A DNA stretch of 64,000 nt, taken from NCBI GenBank assembly GCA_030272155.1, contig CP126193.1, positions 2,852,001 through 2,916,000 of the forward strand, in the 5' to 3' direction. The number at the start of each line of letters is the position of its first letter. Position 1 is the first letter of the stretch. The DNA comes from Tetradesmus obliquus (lineage: Eukaryota; Chlorophyta; Chlorophyceae; Sphaeropleales; Scenedesmaceae). The translations under genes were made by a program, and so were the position numbers. Positions 1 through 11,779 of this stretch are shown here, piece by piece. Under the pieces are notes generated by a model. It had not been told where the DNA came from, did not search any database, and was given only the letters and a program-made list of their open reading frames with translations.

Positions 1-1123
1 GCACGATGCGCGCCGCCTGGATGCTGCAGCGCGCTGCGCGCACGTGCGGCGACAGCACGATGGCATTCCTGCAAGCCAGAGACAGCGAGAGCTGTTACTT
101 TGCCGTGGCAAGTCGAAGGTGTTGAATGGTCTGGCGGCGGGCCGGGTTGGCGCTGTGTAAGTACGCTGCTGCTTGGAAACCGGCGGTAATCTAAGCACAG
201 GATGAGCTTGTGTTGCAGCTGCATGCGCTGCTGTGAATGATGTTCAGTGTCTGCATGTTCCTGTCGTGTAATGCGTGAGACTGCCGCACCTAGTCTTGAG
301 TGTCAGCAGGCACTTGAAGATCACTGTGGAGGTGGGGTTGGTGGTGGGCACGATGCCTGCAGCAGCAGGAGCAGCAGTGGCCGGCAGCAGCAGCAAGACA
401 CAGCTAAGCATGCGCAGCACCGAGCAGGCTACATCGCAAACGCAAGCCCATCTGCAGGTACATAAACCGGTACATGCCAACCTCCCAGTGCTCAATGATC
501 ATGCCAGGGGACAGCATCCACAAGCGACGCCTGATACAGCAGCTAGCTCACCACTTCCACCCACACAGCACTTGCAACACACACTATGACGCATACAAAA
601 CACTGCATTGCCCACTGCCTGCTGTGGCTGCTGTGCTGCGCCCCGCAAGCCTGCAATGTAATTAATCACCTGCGATGACGCCCACTGGCGCCGCAATCTT
701 CTTTATGCCCTCCAGCACATTCTCCTCGATGACGTCGCACGTGCGCGTGTCCTTGTACTTGTTGTAGATGTACTCAGAGGCAAAGTGGTTCTTGATGACC
801 TGGCAGCAGGCAGCGCGGCCAGCAGTGGCAGCAGCAGCAGCAGCAATTCATGGACGTTGTAGAGGCAGTGATGGTGGTTGGGTGGTTGCTTGAGAGAGGA
901 CATGTGCATGAGTGGTGGGAGCAAGGGCGCTCTGCTGCTTGCAGGATATGCAGGCACTGCCAACGCTGCAATACATGAGGTAATATGGTTTCAATTTCTT
1001 GTGGTATGCGCAACGCTGCACGTAGAAGCTGTAGACATGTGGTTCACATGTGTTTGCACTGTAGCTGTGACCTGCAGCAGCCCTGAAGCCCACTCACCTT
1101 GTCTTCCATAAGGCCCATGCCTG

Positions 1124-1164
<41 letters not shown>

Positions 1165-2112
1165 GCAGCAGAGACAGCAACAGCAGGGCGCATAAGCATA
1201 TACCTTGTGCGACAACACTGCAGCACATGCAAGAATGTAGAACTTGGTGCTGCCAGAGCACACCGTTTCCTAGCCCAATCATCCTCACTTGCTGTGTTGC
1301 TGCATCGCACAAGCGCAACGCTGACACGTATAATGCTGCTGCTGGTGCCGTGTCTTTCCACATCTACATCCACATCCACAACACAACACTTGGGCTCCGT
1401 GCAGCGCAGCAGGCGCACCTGTGTCCTCCACTGCTGCCACCGCCAGCTTGATCCTGCAAGTGCAACCAGCTTCATTTCAGTGCAAGGCAGCGTCCTTGAA
1501 ATAGCAAGGCAGTTGCTGGTTTGACTCCTGTGAGCACTCAAAGCAGTCCCTGCAAACCCTAGTAGCTGCTTGCTGTTGCCAGGAGGTGCCAACAGCACCA
1601 AACGTACCTCTCAGCGCTTGCTGCAGACGCGGCCGCCTTGAAGATGGCATCAACCTAGTTTCCAAGGAGCCAGCAGCAGGCAGCGGCAGCAGCAGCAGCA
1701 GCTGTTTCACTGGCGGGCTCGCTGACATGCTGGGACATGTGTTCCTGCAGCACCAGGAGCAGCTTGACAGCTGCACTGACTCAAGCCCGGGGCGCACCTG
1801 GGCCTGGCTGAACTTGCTATAACGTTTTTGAGCCTTTTTAGCCGTAGAGATGAGCTGCTTCAACGTCTCTAGCTCGCAGAGGGAGTCGCTTGAGGAGCCA
1901 GACGCGACAGAGCCTGCAGTGCTCGGTGGCAACACTGGGAGGGCCACCATGACGGCGTCAGAGCCCGACTCCGACATGATAGGTTGGTTAAGGATGGCCT
2001 GATCGCTGCTTGTCCCTGTTTCACACGGTGCCTGCTTCCGGCACGATGATGCCGTGACCCTGAAAGCTTCGCTTATCAGCTGCGCGTAAGTGAAAATGTT
2101 TGGTTGAAACAA
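1..2112 (-). CDS. adhE: Bifunctional acetaldehyde-CoA/alcohol dehydrogenase AdhE, 5' part (truncated by window edge)
   Basis: AdhE reduces acetyl-CoA to acetaldehyde and then to ethanol with NADH in dark or anoxic fermentation. Seven exons can be read on the minus strand (5' to 3'): 1798-2112, 1608-1654, 1419-1453, 1098-1120, 670-799, 290-356 and 1-68, the last cut by the edge. All junctions are GT-AG and the phases agree, giving 228 codons. After an N-terminal leader of about 75 residues come VDAIFKAAA, IKLAVAAVEDTG, MGLMEDKVIKNHFASEYIYN, GIVPTTNPTSTVIFK and NAIVLSPH. These match the start of the aldehyde dehydrogenase half of AdhE in bacteria and of Chlamydomonas ADH1. The leader is probably an organelle transit peptide, as in other algal AdhE proteins (inference). 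The catalytic Cys and the whole iron-alcohol-dehydrogenase half lie outside the window. The start at 2112 is the longest in-frame Met; 1977 is an alternative. Confidence 0.93.
1121..1200 (-). repeat. CTG (sense) trinucleotide tract upstream of an AdhE acceptor
   Basis: The plus strand reads CAG/CAA repeats, so the AdhE sense strand reads CTG repeats. The tract ends directly at the acceptor of the 23-nt exon 1098-1120. A smaller tract of the same kind (about 823-845) lies upstream of exon 670-799. Confidence 0.85.
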
Positions 2113-2509
2113 AGTCGAGAAACTCGACCGAACAGCAGCACGTTGTTTCTGGTGGCGTTCACGTAGCCCTATTCCAAATTCTTCTTGCTCAAGTCGATCC
2201 AGAATCCAACGACTTGCTGCAACAATCCAGTGCTATATATCCAGTTGCTTGAGCAGCAGCACGTGCATTACACCTTACCAAAATTCGCGCGCAGGCGTGC
2301 ACCGCGAAATAACATTACGTTGACAACTGCCGGGAGTGCTGGGGGCTGGTGTGACCCAAACAGCAGCTCGCAATCAATGCAACAACCATGAGTGGCTGGT
2401 GTAGGTCAACATAGAAGCTGGCTGCGCTGCTTGACTGCGCTGTCGACTTCTGCTGCTGCTCCTGCCTCGGCCAGGCTGCTGCTCAGTCAAACATGCACCT
2501 GGTGGTTGC
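2113..2509. other. Intergenic: AdhE upstream region / hydrolase 3' flank
   Basis: About 400 bases between the AdhE start and the stop of the downstream-lying hydrolase, both on the minus strand. It must hold the AdhE promoter and the hydrolase 3' UTR. No coding exon or clear motif was seen. Confidence 0.5.
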
Positions 2510-3469
2510 TCAAGCTGACAAATGCTGCTTCAGAAAAGTGATGAGCCGGTCAAACGCCTGTTTGGGCTCAGCTTCTGGTGGCTCGGCTTGGCCGATCTCT
2601 GCACAAGGTCACCATAGTGGGGTTGCAGCAGCAGGACAGGGCAGATGCAGCAGCAGGACAGGGCAGACACAAGTCATTGTCAAAGAGTATTTGCTGCAGT
2701 GTATGTAGCAAGACTGAGCAGTAGAAAAAGGTACAGTAGGCTTGCCAGCAAATGCGAACAATGCATATCTGCCAGGCCAGTCACCATGAACTTCACTTGG
2801 AAACCCTAGTGGCCGCTCCCACAGCGCAGTGGCGATGCAAGGCACAATGAAACTGCAGTGCAGTGCAACAGCGTCCTCACAGAGCCATGTGGCAAGGACA
2901 ATGCAGGATCACCCTGACATGCTGCGCAAGTAACACACCTTTGATCTTGGCTCGGCCCTTTTCCGTGAGTGCATTCATGAAGGCATGGCCGCTGCCGTCA
3001 TACATGAACAGCTCCACAGACGCCCCGGCTGCCTTCATGCTGTCAACCACCTTCTTGATGGACTCCGGGTCACTGAAACCCTGCAAAAATGACGGCATTC
3101 GAAAGAGTCAGCACCAGGTGTGCGCTCACATGGGACAGTGCACTGCTTGAAGGTGCGCACATTTTTTCCCTGTTAGACTGTCCATCTGTACAGTGCACCA
3201 GGTATGCGTCAGTTGCAGATGGCAGCGGACCGCAGGACACGCAGCGCCCTTCCGCCCCAGCTGCCCGCATGCTCAAGCTTTCTTGCCTTTGGCCATAAAC
3301 TGTACACCAATTTGAACACTCTAACAGTAGCTGGGCCACGACATGCTTCCCTACATATGCTTGGTTTGCTTCCATCCACCCCCGCACCTGCATTGTGTCC
3401 AGCTTGCCAAAGTGTGCCTGCACAGGCACCTTGATTGCTGCAGGCTGTACACAACATAAGAAGCAGCAC

Positions 3470-3526
<57 letters not shown>

Positions 3527-4867
3527 TAGCAACGTTTGAAAGGTGATGCCACCACACTGAGGAAAAGCACTACCATCAGGCATCTTGAGCTCCCACACAC
3601 TGTGTCCCCAAACCGACCCAACATAGCTACACAACAACATGATCTGCTGCTACAGCTAACGCCTGCAACCATTGGCACCTGCCGTACATGCGTGCAGTCA
3701 CTAGAGATGACACCAAACACCACCCTGCAGATGCACAACACAGCCGCTCCCAGCACGCGCGAGCAGCTGCCACTCACATCGCAGATTGCAGGATCTGGGA
3801 TGCCGTAGAATGGCGCCGCGCAGTCTACGCCCGCGTGCTGCGCTGCAGCAAAGCTGAGCGCGCCACCCATGCAGAAGCCGCACACACCGACCTTTGCCGA
3901 GCCGCTGCTGCGCAGGTATGCCACTGCCTCGGTCATCTCACCCACAGCAGCCTTGAAGTCCAAGTTGTTCATCAGCTGCATGGTACATGTGGTGGAAAGG
4001 GCAATGTAGGGGAGCAGCGGGCGAGCACGGGGTGACAGTAGCAAGCACTGGCCACGCCAGAGACACGCGCTGTGACTGTGTCTGGTGAGGCTGCTGGTAG
4101 CTCCATGCCTCAACGCTCGGCTGCGCGACAACAGGCTGCACATCTGCGGTGCTCTGTCGAGTGTTGTTGTGTGATGCTGTGTGTTTTGCGCACTGTGATC
4201 ATTAAGGTGCATGATGTACACTCACGTGGCTGGCCTCCTCTGCATCAACGCCGACTTTGCCCTTGTACAGGTCAGGGATGAGCACGCGGAAGTTGCCGGC
4301 CTCCGCAATCAGGTGCGCGTGCTCCTTGATGATGTCATTCACGCCTGTTGGTGACAGAGACATCGCATTTTGCATGTAAGCATTCGTGTGAAGCGATAAC
4401 CTGTTGTTGCTCGGCGGGTTGCCATGAGAGGTAGGCAGGGGCGGTGGCACAGTGCAGGTGAGGCGGCAGGGATGATGCGACGCTGCTGGGCTGCCAATAT
4501 TGTGTCTGACTTGCGTTTAGTGGCAGATCCTACTTCGTACGCTGCAGCCAGCACAGAATGCCTGTGTGTGTACTGACGACACAAAAAAAAACGTCAATGC
4601 AGAACTCTGCCAGGTGCTGCTCAGGATGACAGACTGTGGAGGGGTCGCATGTTGTTCACTGTGCAGCGCACGGAATGTGAAGCTGGCAAGACACACTGGT
4701 GTTGCTGCTAGTTTCACATTGGTTGCACGTTAGCTGCAGTTTGGCTGCTTTCCTCATTGCAAGGCCCGCTCACCCCACCACTCCTGCAGCACCACCACTG
4801 CGGGGCTGCCCTTGGGTCCTGCCTCATAGCCAGTGGCACCAGATGTCCCAAAGCTGACCTTCTCCAT
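2510..4867 (-). CDS. Dienelactone hydrolase family protein
   Basis: Alpha/beta-hydrolase of the dienelactone hydrolase (DLH) family. The physiological substrate in algae is unknown; the bacterial relatives open dienelactones. Six exons on the minus strand: 4774-4867, 4226-4344, 3978 side exon 3778-3975, 3388-3444, 2939-3080 and 2510-2598. All phases agree and the product is 232 aa, the normal DLH length. The sequence shows VVVLQEWWG, the nucleophile elbow GFCMGG (catalytic Cys), the KVPVQAHFGKLD block with the Asp, and the MYDGSGHAF block with the catalytic His. This is the Cys-Asp-His triad of the family. The last exon ends FDRLITFLKQHLSA. The start at 4867 (MEKVSFG) is the first Met of the conserved region. 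The frame is open further upstream, so a short leader is possible. No signal peptide is evident in the chosen model. Confidence 0.93.
3471..3525 (-). repeat. CTG (sense) repeat, about 18 units, in a hydrolase intron
   Basis: A nearly pure AGC repeat on the plus strand is CTG in the sense of the hydrolase gene. It lies about 27 bases upstream of the acceptor of exon 3388-3444. Confidence 0.9.
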
Positions 4868-5684
4868 TGCAGCAGATGCACGAGCAGACAATCCTGCAAG
4901 GCAGTCCAAGTCGAGCAATAGAGAATGTGCATTGTTTTCAAGCATTACAGCAGCAACTAAGCAGAGCTGTGGCAACAAAGTGCTGCGCGTGATGGAGTAT
5001 GCAATGGCAGAGCAATAGCTAGACAAACATAAGGCTGGCACAGACTGCACTTCTTAGAGCGTTCAAACGAGCTGCTGCTGCACTGTCGTGATGCAAGTCA
5101 CATACTGAGCCATGAGCTTCGCACAGCTGCTGCACTGATCAGCGCATTGCTGCTGCATTTTGCCGGCGCTCCTCTCATCACACGCTCATGCAAAGCCACA
5201 CAGCTACAGCAGCAGCAAACCAACACATGTCTTGCCTCGGATGAATGGTTATGGAGCAGTAGTGGCACCTATGCGCACAACAGGGGTGACTCGTGCCAAA
5301 GCAGAAGCCCTGTAGCTCAGTGCTTGCATTGCCTGCAAGCAGCAGGCGGGGAAGAAGCGACCCGAGCACGGGTTTAGCCTCGGAAACATCGGAAGTTAAG
5401 CTAAGAGCTATAGATCAAGAATATCGTGATGCAATGAGTCAACCACTGCTGCATACGACAACACAAGCGTAGCACTTGCTGATCACCTGCTGGCGCCCAA
5501 TCAGTATGTTGCCACCCGACAAGGAGAAAATCTTAAGGGTATATGATTCGTTCGAGCTGTATAGAGCAACCTTTAGCGGGCCTGAAGGTCCGTAGTGACT
5601 CTTTAACTGTTACGAAACTCACAGACATTCTTGCAGACCGTAAAAGCCAGTGAATCAGCATGCTACCACTGTTTCAAACGCATG
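4868..5684. promoter_or_regulatory. Divergent upstream region of the hydrolase and tRNase Z copy 1
   Basis: About 800 bases between two genes transcribed away from each other. A block starting near 5583 (GGTCCGTAGTGAC..., then GTTACGAAA) recurs near 11685 before tRNase Z copy 2. It is therefore part of the duplicated unit and probably lies in the promoter or 5' leader. No confident core promoter element was recognised. Confidence 0.5.
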
Positions 5685-7384
5685 ATGCTGGCACAGCATT
5701 GCACGGCACGGCATGGCTGTCCAGTGAGGTTACAGCGGCCGAGCTGCATGCGATCGCGATTCCCTGCTGTACTAGCTCATCTTCGTGCAGCCCGGCAAGC
5801 AACGATTCTACCAGACATAATGGCTCCCAAGCACGCGCAGAAGAAGGCGCACTACTCCAGTCACTTGCAGGTCAGCAAAGTGGCGGTCCAGCAGCAAGGA
5901 GAGCGTGCAGCAGCAGCTGTCTGGCGCATGGCTGCCAAAAGCTCCAGGGCCATCAGCAGCAACGAAAAGCTTCACATCGACATATCTAACATGGTTAAAG
6001 AGAGGTAGTGGGTCTGATGTTGTGAGGCCATGCAATGTGCCTGCTGCTGGTGTGCACAGGTGTTCAATGTGGACAACTCCACAGCATCGCCTTCAGTGCT
6101 GCTGGTGCTGGACAGCAAGCGCTACCTGTTCAACGCTGGGGAGGGCATTCAGCGCCACTTCATTGAGTACAAGCAGAAGATGCGGCAGGTGGGCAGCAGT
6201 AAAGTTTTCTAGGCAGTCAGGCCAGCATATTCCTGGTTGACGCGCAGCTTGCAGGTTACAGTTTGCAACAGCCGCAAGCGTACGTTGTAAAAGTGAGAGG
6301 CTGTTGTGCTGCTCAATGCTTCAACTCCAACTCACCGCATGTTGTCCAACCTGCTGCCTGCCACAGATCACCAGCGTTCTGGCGACACGGGTGTCAACAG
6401 ACACGCTTGCAGGACTGCCAGGTGAGATGAGGCAGATGTTGGCAGCAAGAGGGCTGCTGCCGCAGCTGCTGTGATATTGACATTTTTCCAGCATAGATGT
6501 TGCAATGAGGCAGCATTGTTCGTGTCTCATGCGCAAGCTGCGGTGCTGTCTCTGGCAGCCGAGAATCCCCCACATGTGCCTGACACGTGCAACGTGTTAC
6601 GTTGTGCAGGCATGCTGCTAAGCCAAGTGTCAGTGGGCTCGGACGGGACCGGCAGTGACGCAGTAAAGTCATCAGTGTATGGTGAGTGCTGCAACAGCTG
6701 CTATGCCTTGGCACACAGAGTTGCACTGAAGGGGGTTTGCCGCAGTCTTGCGGACCACCAGCTTGCAGGACACCAGCTTGCAGCGCGACAGCTTGCAGGA
6801 AACCAGCTTGCAGGACACCAACTCGCACAACACCAGCTTGCAGCACAACAGCTTGCAGGACACCAGCTTGCAGGACACCAACTTGCAAGACACCAGCTTC
6901 AGGACACCAGCAGCTGGATCATGCATTGTACAGGAGTCCCTGGCCTGTGGGCAGCACGCGCTGACTTGCTGTCTCAGTAGCTGTGTCCGTCCAGCCGCAT
7001 TCAGGGCACTGCTGAAGCCCTGCTGCTGCTGCTCTGGCTGTGCTGCGGTGCTGCTGCATGCTGCCAGGCCCTGAAGGGCTGAGCCAGTATGTGCGGGCCT
7101 TCCGCAACTATGCCTCCTCCTTTCAGCTGGAGCAGCACGAGATAGGTGCGCGGTTCCACTAGCAGGACTCGTGTCAGCAGCTGCACCTTTGCTTGCAACA
7201 GACTGAAGCTGCAACAACCATGTGCAGAACTGTGCATGAAAGGGTACGGCTTCGTAGTTCAGGTGTTCAAATTGCACACCGTGTTGCTGGTGTTGTCCTG
7301 CCTCTGCTGCACTGCAGGCTGCAAGACCAAGAACCCAGTGATAGACGATGGCTTTGTGGCCATCTCTGCACTGCACATACAGCC

Positions 7385-7415
<31 letters not shown>

Positions 7416-10400
7416 AAGGCACCTGGCGCAGCAGCTGGTAGCGCAGCCTCAACAGCAGCAGCAGCAGCTGCTGGTGCAGCTGCAAACGGGGCACCAGCAG
7501 ATGCCGCCGTTGCAGCAGCAGCAGAGGAGGAACCAGCAGCCAAGCGCCAACGCACAGCAGGAGACAGCAGCAGCACCAGCTCAGCAGCGCATGCTGCTGC
7601 AGCAGCAGCAGGTGGCTGGCTAGGGCTTGGCATGTCTGCTGCTGCTCCTGATGTGGTGTGCTACATGTGCCAGCTGGCAAGCATCCCTGGCAAGTTCAAC
7701 CCTAAGAAGGCTGCACAGCTGGGAGTGCCGCGCGGACCGGTGAGGGGTGATGCAGCATCATTGATGCTATGCCAGCTGTGCTTGGGTCCTGTTGGTTGCG
7801 TAGCTGGGCTACTCGCATGGTGCGGGTGACGGTTATGTGCAACATGTTAAAAGCTCTGCTCAGTAGCTGCTGGAACAAGGCAGCTGGCCCCTCCGCATGC
7901 TGGCCAGTGGTTTGACAGATGCGCTTTTTTAGAGCAGGAGGTGTTCTCGTAGTTGGCTTGCAAGGCAGCGCTGTTGCCATGCCTGTACATCTGCTGCTGC
8001 TGCTGCTGTCATGCATTTTGATGCTTGCAGATGCTAGGGGAGCTGCAGCGTGGCATTGCTGTCACCATACCCAACGGCAAGGTCATCCAGCCTCACGAGG
8101 TCATGGACACGCCAGCAACGCCAGGCGCATGCCTGCTGCTGGTGGACTGCCCCAGCGCAGCATACCTGCCGGGCCTACAGCAGCAGCAGCAGCTCCAGGC
8201 CTTGCAGCAGGAGGCAGCACAGCTGCAGCTGCAGCAAGCGCCTGATGTTGTGGATGCTTTTGGCAGCAGCAGTGGCGACAGTGAGCAGGTTGCTCCTACA
8301 AAGAAGTTCATAGTGATCCACTTGGGCCCTGCCCATGTTACAAGCTCTGAACCCTACATAGCCTGGGTTGCAGGGTTTGGGCCTTCGGTGCAGCACTTGA
8401 TGGTGAGCAGTGACAGCCAGCACAGCCCGACTGTGCTGCGTGCAGCTGTGCTGCAGGCGCAGCTGAATGCAATTGAGCCAGAGGTGTTCTCCCTGCAGGG
8501 CTTCCAGGCCCTCATACAGCAGCAGCAGCAGGACGCAGGTACTGCAGGATTGCAGCAGCAGCAGCAGCAGCAAAGCAATGTGCTGGCTGCTGGCAATGGC
8601 TGCCGCTTCACACTAGCCCCCCTGAAGCACCAAGGGCTAATGCTGGAGGCAGTCACTGCAGCACCAGACCTGCAGCAAGTGCAGGTGAGGCGCGGGGCAG
8701 CTGTGTGCACTGCAGCAAGCAGTAAACATGCGCAGCTCACAGGTTATCGCAGGGTACTACGGTGACGTGTGTCGCAACGCAATGATCCTACATCATGTTG
8801 ACACCAGCTTAGGTCCTGTGCTTACATGTACAATGCTATGTCTACAGCTCACAGCGGCACACGCTCAAGCATGTCGCACAACAGTCTGCGATGGTAGCAG
8901 CAACTGCTGTGTGGCCTTGCGTGATCGATGGTGGCACTCGTTGGCAGCTGCTGGATTTAGTTGTGGTCCAGTTGGTGTCGTACTGCGTGGCTCTGTAGGT
9001 GCTGTAAACTATTGCTGCTGTCTGCCAGTGAGGGCCAGTCGCAATTACTGTGCAGCTCAGCAAGTGTGTTGGCTGCTGTTCTGTAGGCCGAAGTGCATGA
9101 CAGCAAGCGCGCAGCGCTGCTGCAGATGCTGCAGGACTACCAGGCAGCAAAGGCACAGGTGCAGCAGCAGCCGGCACCGCAGCAGCTGCAAGGCATCGGC
9201 AGGTGCGCAGGCACAGCTCTAATTATTCCTGCAGCCTGTGTCCAAGCAAACATCTGTCCCATATGCTGAGGGCATGTTTCCTGCACGAAGATCATCGTTA
9301 CGGGGTGGCAGTGGCGATGGCATGCAGTGCTGCTGGAGATATTGTGCCTTGCATGGCATTGTGTCAGCAGTGATGCCGTGCAAAGCAGCCTGTTTCCAAT
9401 CTGCAGCATGCCAGGAATGCTGGCTGCGTGCAGCCACAAGTTGCAGATCAGGTGGCAGCAAAAAGATCTGCAACCGCAATTTGCAGATGATGCCCGCCTG
9501 GCTGTGGCGTAGCCCACAAAAGTATAGTCACGTGCTTGCACTGCCCTGGTTTTGTGTTTCTGCTGTTCCTGCAGGCGTGCTGCGGAGCTCACGCTGCTGG
9601 GCACCTGCTCCGCCTGCCCCAGCAACCACCGCAACGTGTCAGCATACTACCTGGACCTGTTTGACAAGGGTGGCCTGCTCATGGACTGCGGTGAGAGCAG
9701 CTGCAAGCCATACACAGCTACAGCAGCAGCAGCAGCAGCCGCATTGCGGTAGTATTGGGGTATGGGAGCGTTGTATATGTTGTTTGGGCGCTTGTTATGC
9801 TGTGTGGATCACCGCATGCCGGCCTGTTGGTGTCGAGGGGAGTGCCTCAAGCAAGCACTGCGTCTTCAGTCCACCTCGTATGTGCCTCTGCTCAGCGCAT
9901 GCAAGCATGGGTGGCAGCTGCCGAGTTTGTCGTCGTGGGCGCACCTTTGACAATGCCACAACTACTACTGCTGCTTTCCGTGCTGCTGCTACCGCTGCCA
10001 GGTGAGGACACCATGGGCCAGCTGGAGCGCCGCTTCGGGCGGCAGCAGGCCGCGCAGCGCATCCTGGGCCTCAACGCAATATGGGTCAGCCACATGCATG
10101 CCGACCACCACGGCGGCCTGTACCCGCTGCTGCTGCGTCGGCAGCAGCTACAGCAGCAGCAGCAGCAGCAGCCGCAGCAGCCGCTGCTGATTATGGGCCC
10201 CTGGCCGCTGTTCCGGGTGCTGAGCAACTACGGTGATGCGCTGGGGCTGCAGTTCCGCTTTCTGCCCAACACGTACTTCTGCGCTGCGCGCTCGCCGCAC
10301 GAGCCGCCTGCTGCTGCGCTGGCAGCTTACAAAGCAGCGCGCGAGGCTGCGGGGCTGTCTGTGCTGGAGCCCTTCCCTGTGCAGCATGTGGCGCACAGTA

Positions 10401-11161
10401 CTGGGCTGCGGTTGGAGAGCAAGGATGGCTGGAAGGTGGTCTTCTCAGGTAGGGGGTTGCGTGGGAGGGAGGGGGGCGGTGGAGAAAACCCAATGGGAAG
10501 GGGATGCTATATGTGTTACTGCTTGGTTGGGGCTAGTGCGTGACTTGCGGCGTCTGTAGGATTGTTGTTTGCATGTGTGGGTGGTGGCCTTGATGTTTGG
10601 ACAATGCTTGCAGGACACTTGCAGCTTGCAGGGCTTCTAGCTTCTGGACAAGCACTTCAACTGTGTGGGTGTGCGCCCTGGCGGGCTGTGCGCGCATGTC
10701 TTAAACATCTGTTTGAAGAAGCCTACTTGTCCGCCTCTCCTGCAGGCGACACGCGGCCCTGCCAGGCTGTCATTGATGCTGCGCGTGGCGCCACGCTGCT
10801 TGTGCATGAGGCAACCTTTGAAGATGAGCTGCAGGACGAGGCGATTGCCAAGAAGCACAGCACAACAGCAGAGGCGCTGGGCGTGGCAGCAGCAGCTGGC
10901 GCGTACCGCACGGTGCTCACACATTTCAGCACGCGCTACCCCAAGATCCCTATTATGAAGCCGCCAGCAGCAGCAGATGGTGCGGCAGCTGGCAGCGACC
11001 TGGCGGCGGTTGGGTCTGTGGTGGTTGGGTTTGACCTGATGAGCATCAACCTGGCTGACCTGGCGTGGCTGCCCAAGGCACTGCCTGTGCTGGACGAGCT
11101 GTTCAGAGAGGAGGAGGCAGCATACCAGCAGGATGATGAGGCACCCCCTGCTGATGCATGA
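5685..11161 (+). CDS. tRNase Z, long form (ELAC2-like), tandem copy 1
   Basis: Zinc endonuclease that removes 3' trailers from precursor tRNAs. Eleven exons: 5685-5870, 6060-6188, 6367-6421, 6610-6681, 7068-7145, 7318-7739, 8031-8684, 9087-9202, 9575-9690, 10002-10448 and 10746-11161. All phases agree; 896 aa. Exons 2-8 form the non-catalytic N-terminal half (FNAGEGIQRHFIEYK, TRVSTDTLAGLPG). Exons 9-11 form the catalytic half: the metal motif HMHADHHGG near residue 640, the His of VQHVAHSTGL, the Asp of FSGDTRPC, the LLVHEATF exosite-type motif and the LTHFSTRYPKIP motif. The N-terminus is Arg-rich and aligned with copy 2, so it may be an organelle transit peptide. Motif I reads GTCSACPSNHRNV, with two Cys where the family has GSA-I-P. 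Low-complexity Ala/Gln linkers enlarge the N-terminal half. The start at 5685 is the Met shared in position with copy 2. Confidence 0.92.
6747..6910 (+). repeat. 15-bp minisatellite in tRNase Z copy 1 intron 4
   Basis: Eleven consecutive units of about 15 bp, consensus CTTGCAGGACACCAG, the last one base shorter. Many units contain TTGCAGG, which resembles the local 3' splice-site consensus. The array is not present in the matching intron of copy 2. Confidence 0.9.
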
Positions 11162-11779
11162 GGTCACCTTGCAGGCTGCAAGCCTTCAAGGGTTGCTCAG
11201 CAGGTTGCTGAGCAGCAGGCTGCTGCTGCTGTGGAGTTCTATCTGCAGGACTCATGTAACCTTCCCGTTTGCTGCTGGTGGCATAGGACTACTTGGTGGG
11301 CGATTCAAGCGTGCTTGTTCGTGATTCTTTGAGGAGCCGCCTGTGGAACAGAGGAAGTGTACTGCCATGCATGGCAGCACATGCTGTTGAGCCTGAGAAG
11401 TCATGTCGGCAGCTGAGGTCGTCTGTCGGTGCGTTCGTATGGTCCTTTTGCTGGTTGGACTTGTCCGTGTGCGTCAAGTGTATGCACAAAGACGAACATA
11501 GTACAAAGGAGCAGTGAGATCCACAAAGATGCTGCTGGACTTGTGCTTGGCAGGAAAGGCTGAGTAGAGGACATTACAGTGTTTAGCATGGTCGGTGGAT
11601 CCACGCATTGGACCTGGAATTTGTTTTGCACCCTCAACTTTGCTCTGCATAACGTTCAGGCTACACACACTGAGGCCGCGGGCGAAGGTCCGTAGTGACG
11701 CTGTCAATGTTACGAAAATCGCAGTGCAACCTCCAAAACAGAGGATGAGGCTGCAAGAAGTCAGAGTTGCACACGCAAG
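11162..11779. other. Spacer between the two tRNase Z copies
   Basis: About 620 bases. The first bases after the copy 1 stop (GGTCACCTTGCAGGCTGCA) recur after the copy 2 stop, so the duplicated unit reaches slightly past the stop codon. The block near 11685 matches 5587 onward, giving a unit of about 6.1 kb. A TGTAA element, the common chlorophyte polyadenylation signal, lies near 11254. Confidence 0.6.

Noticed and set aside
3070-4221. 383-codon open frame on the minus strand spanning the hydrolase locus
   Set aside because: It reads through introns, including the CTG tract as poly-Cys. Only its internal piece matching exon 3778-3975 is coding; the full frame is not a protein.
5305-5410. Stretch resembling 5S rRNA (CGGAAGTTAAGC) and a tRNA A-box (TAGCTCAGTGCTTG)
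   Set aside because: Only about ten bases match 5S rRNA, the rest of the 5S structure is absent, and no B-box or cloverleaf can be drawn.
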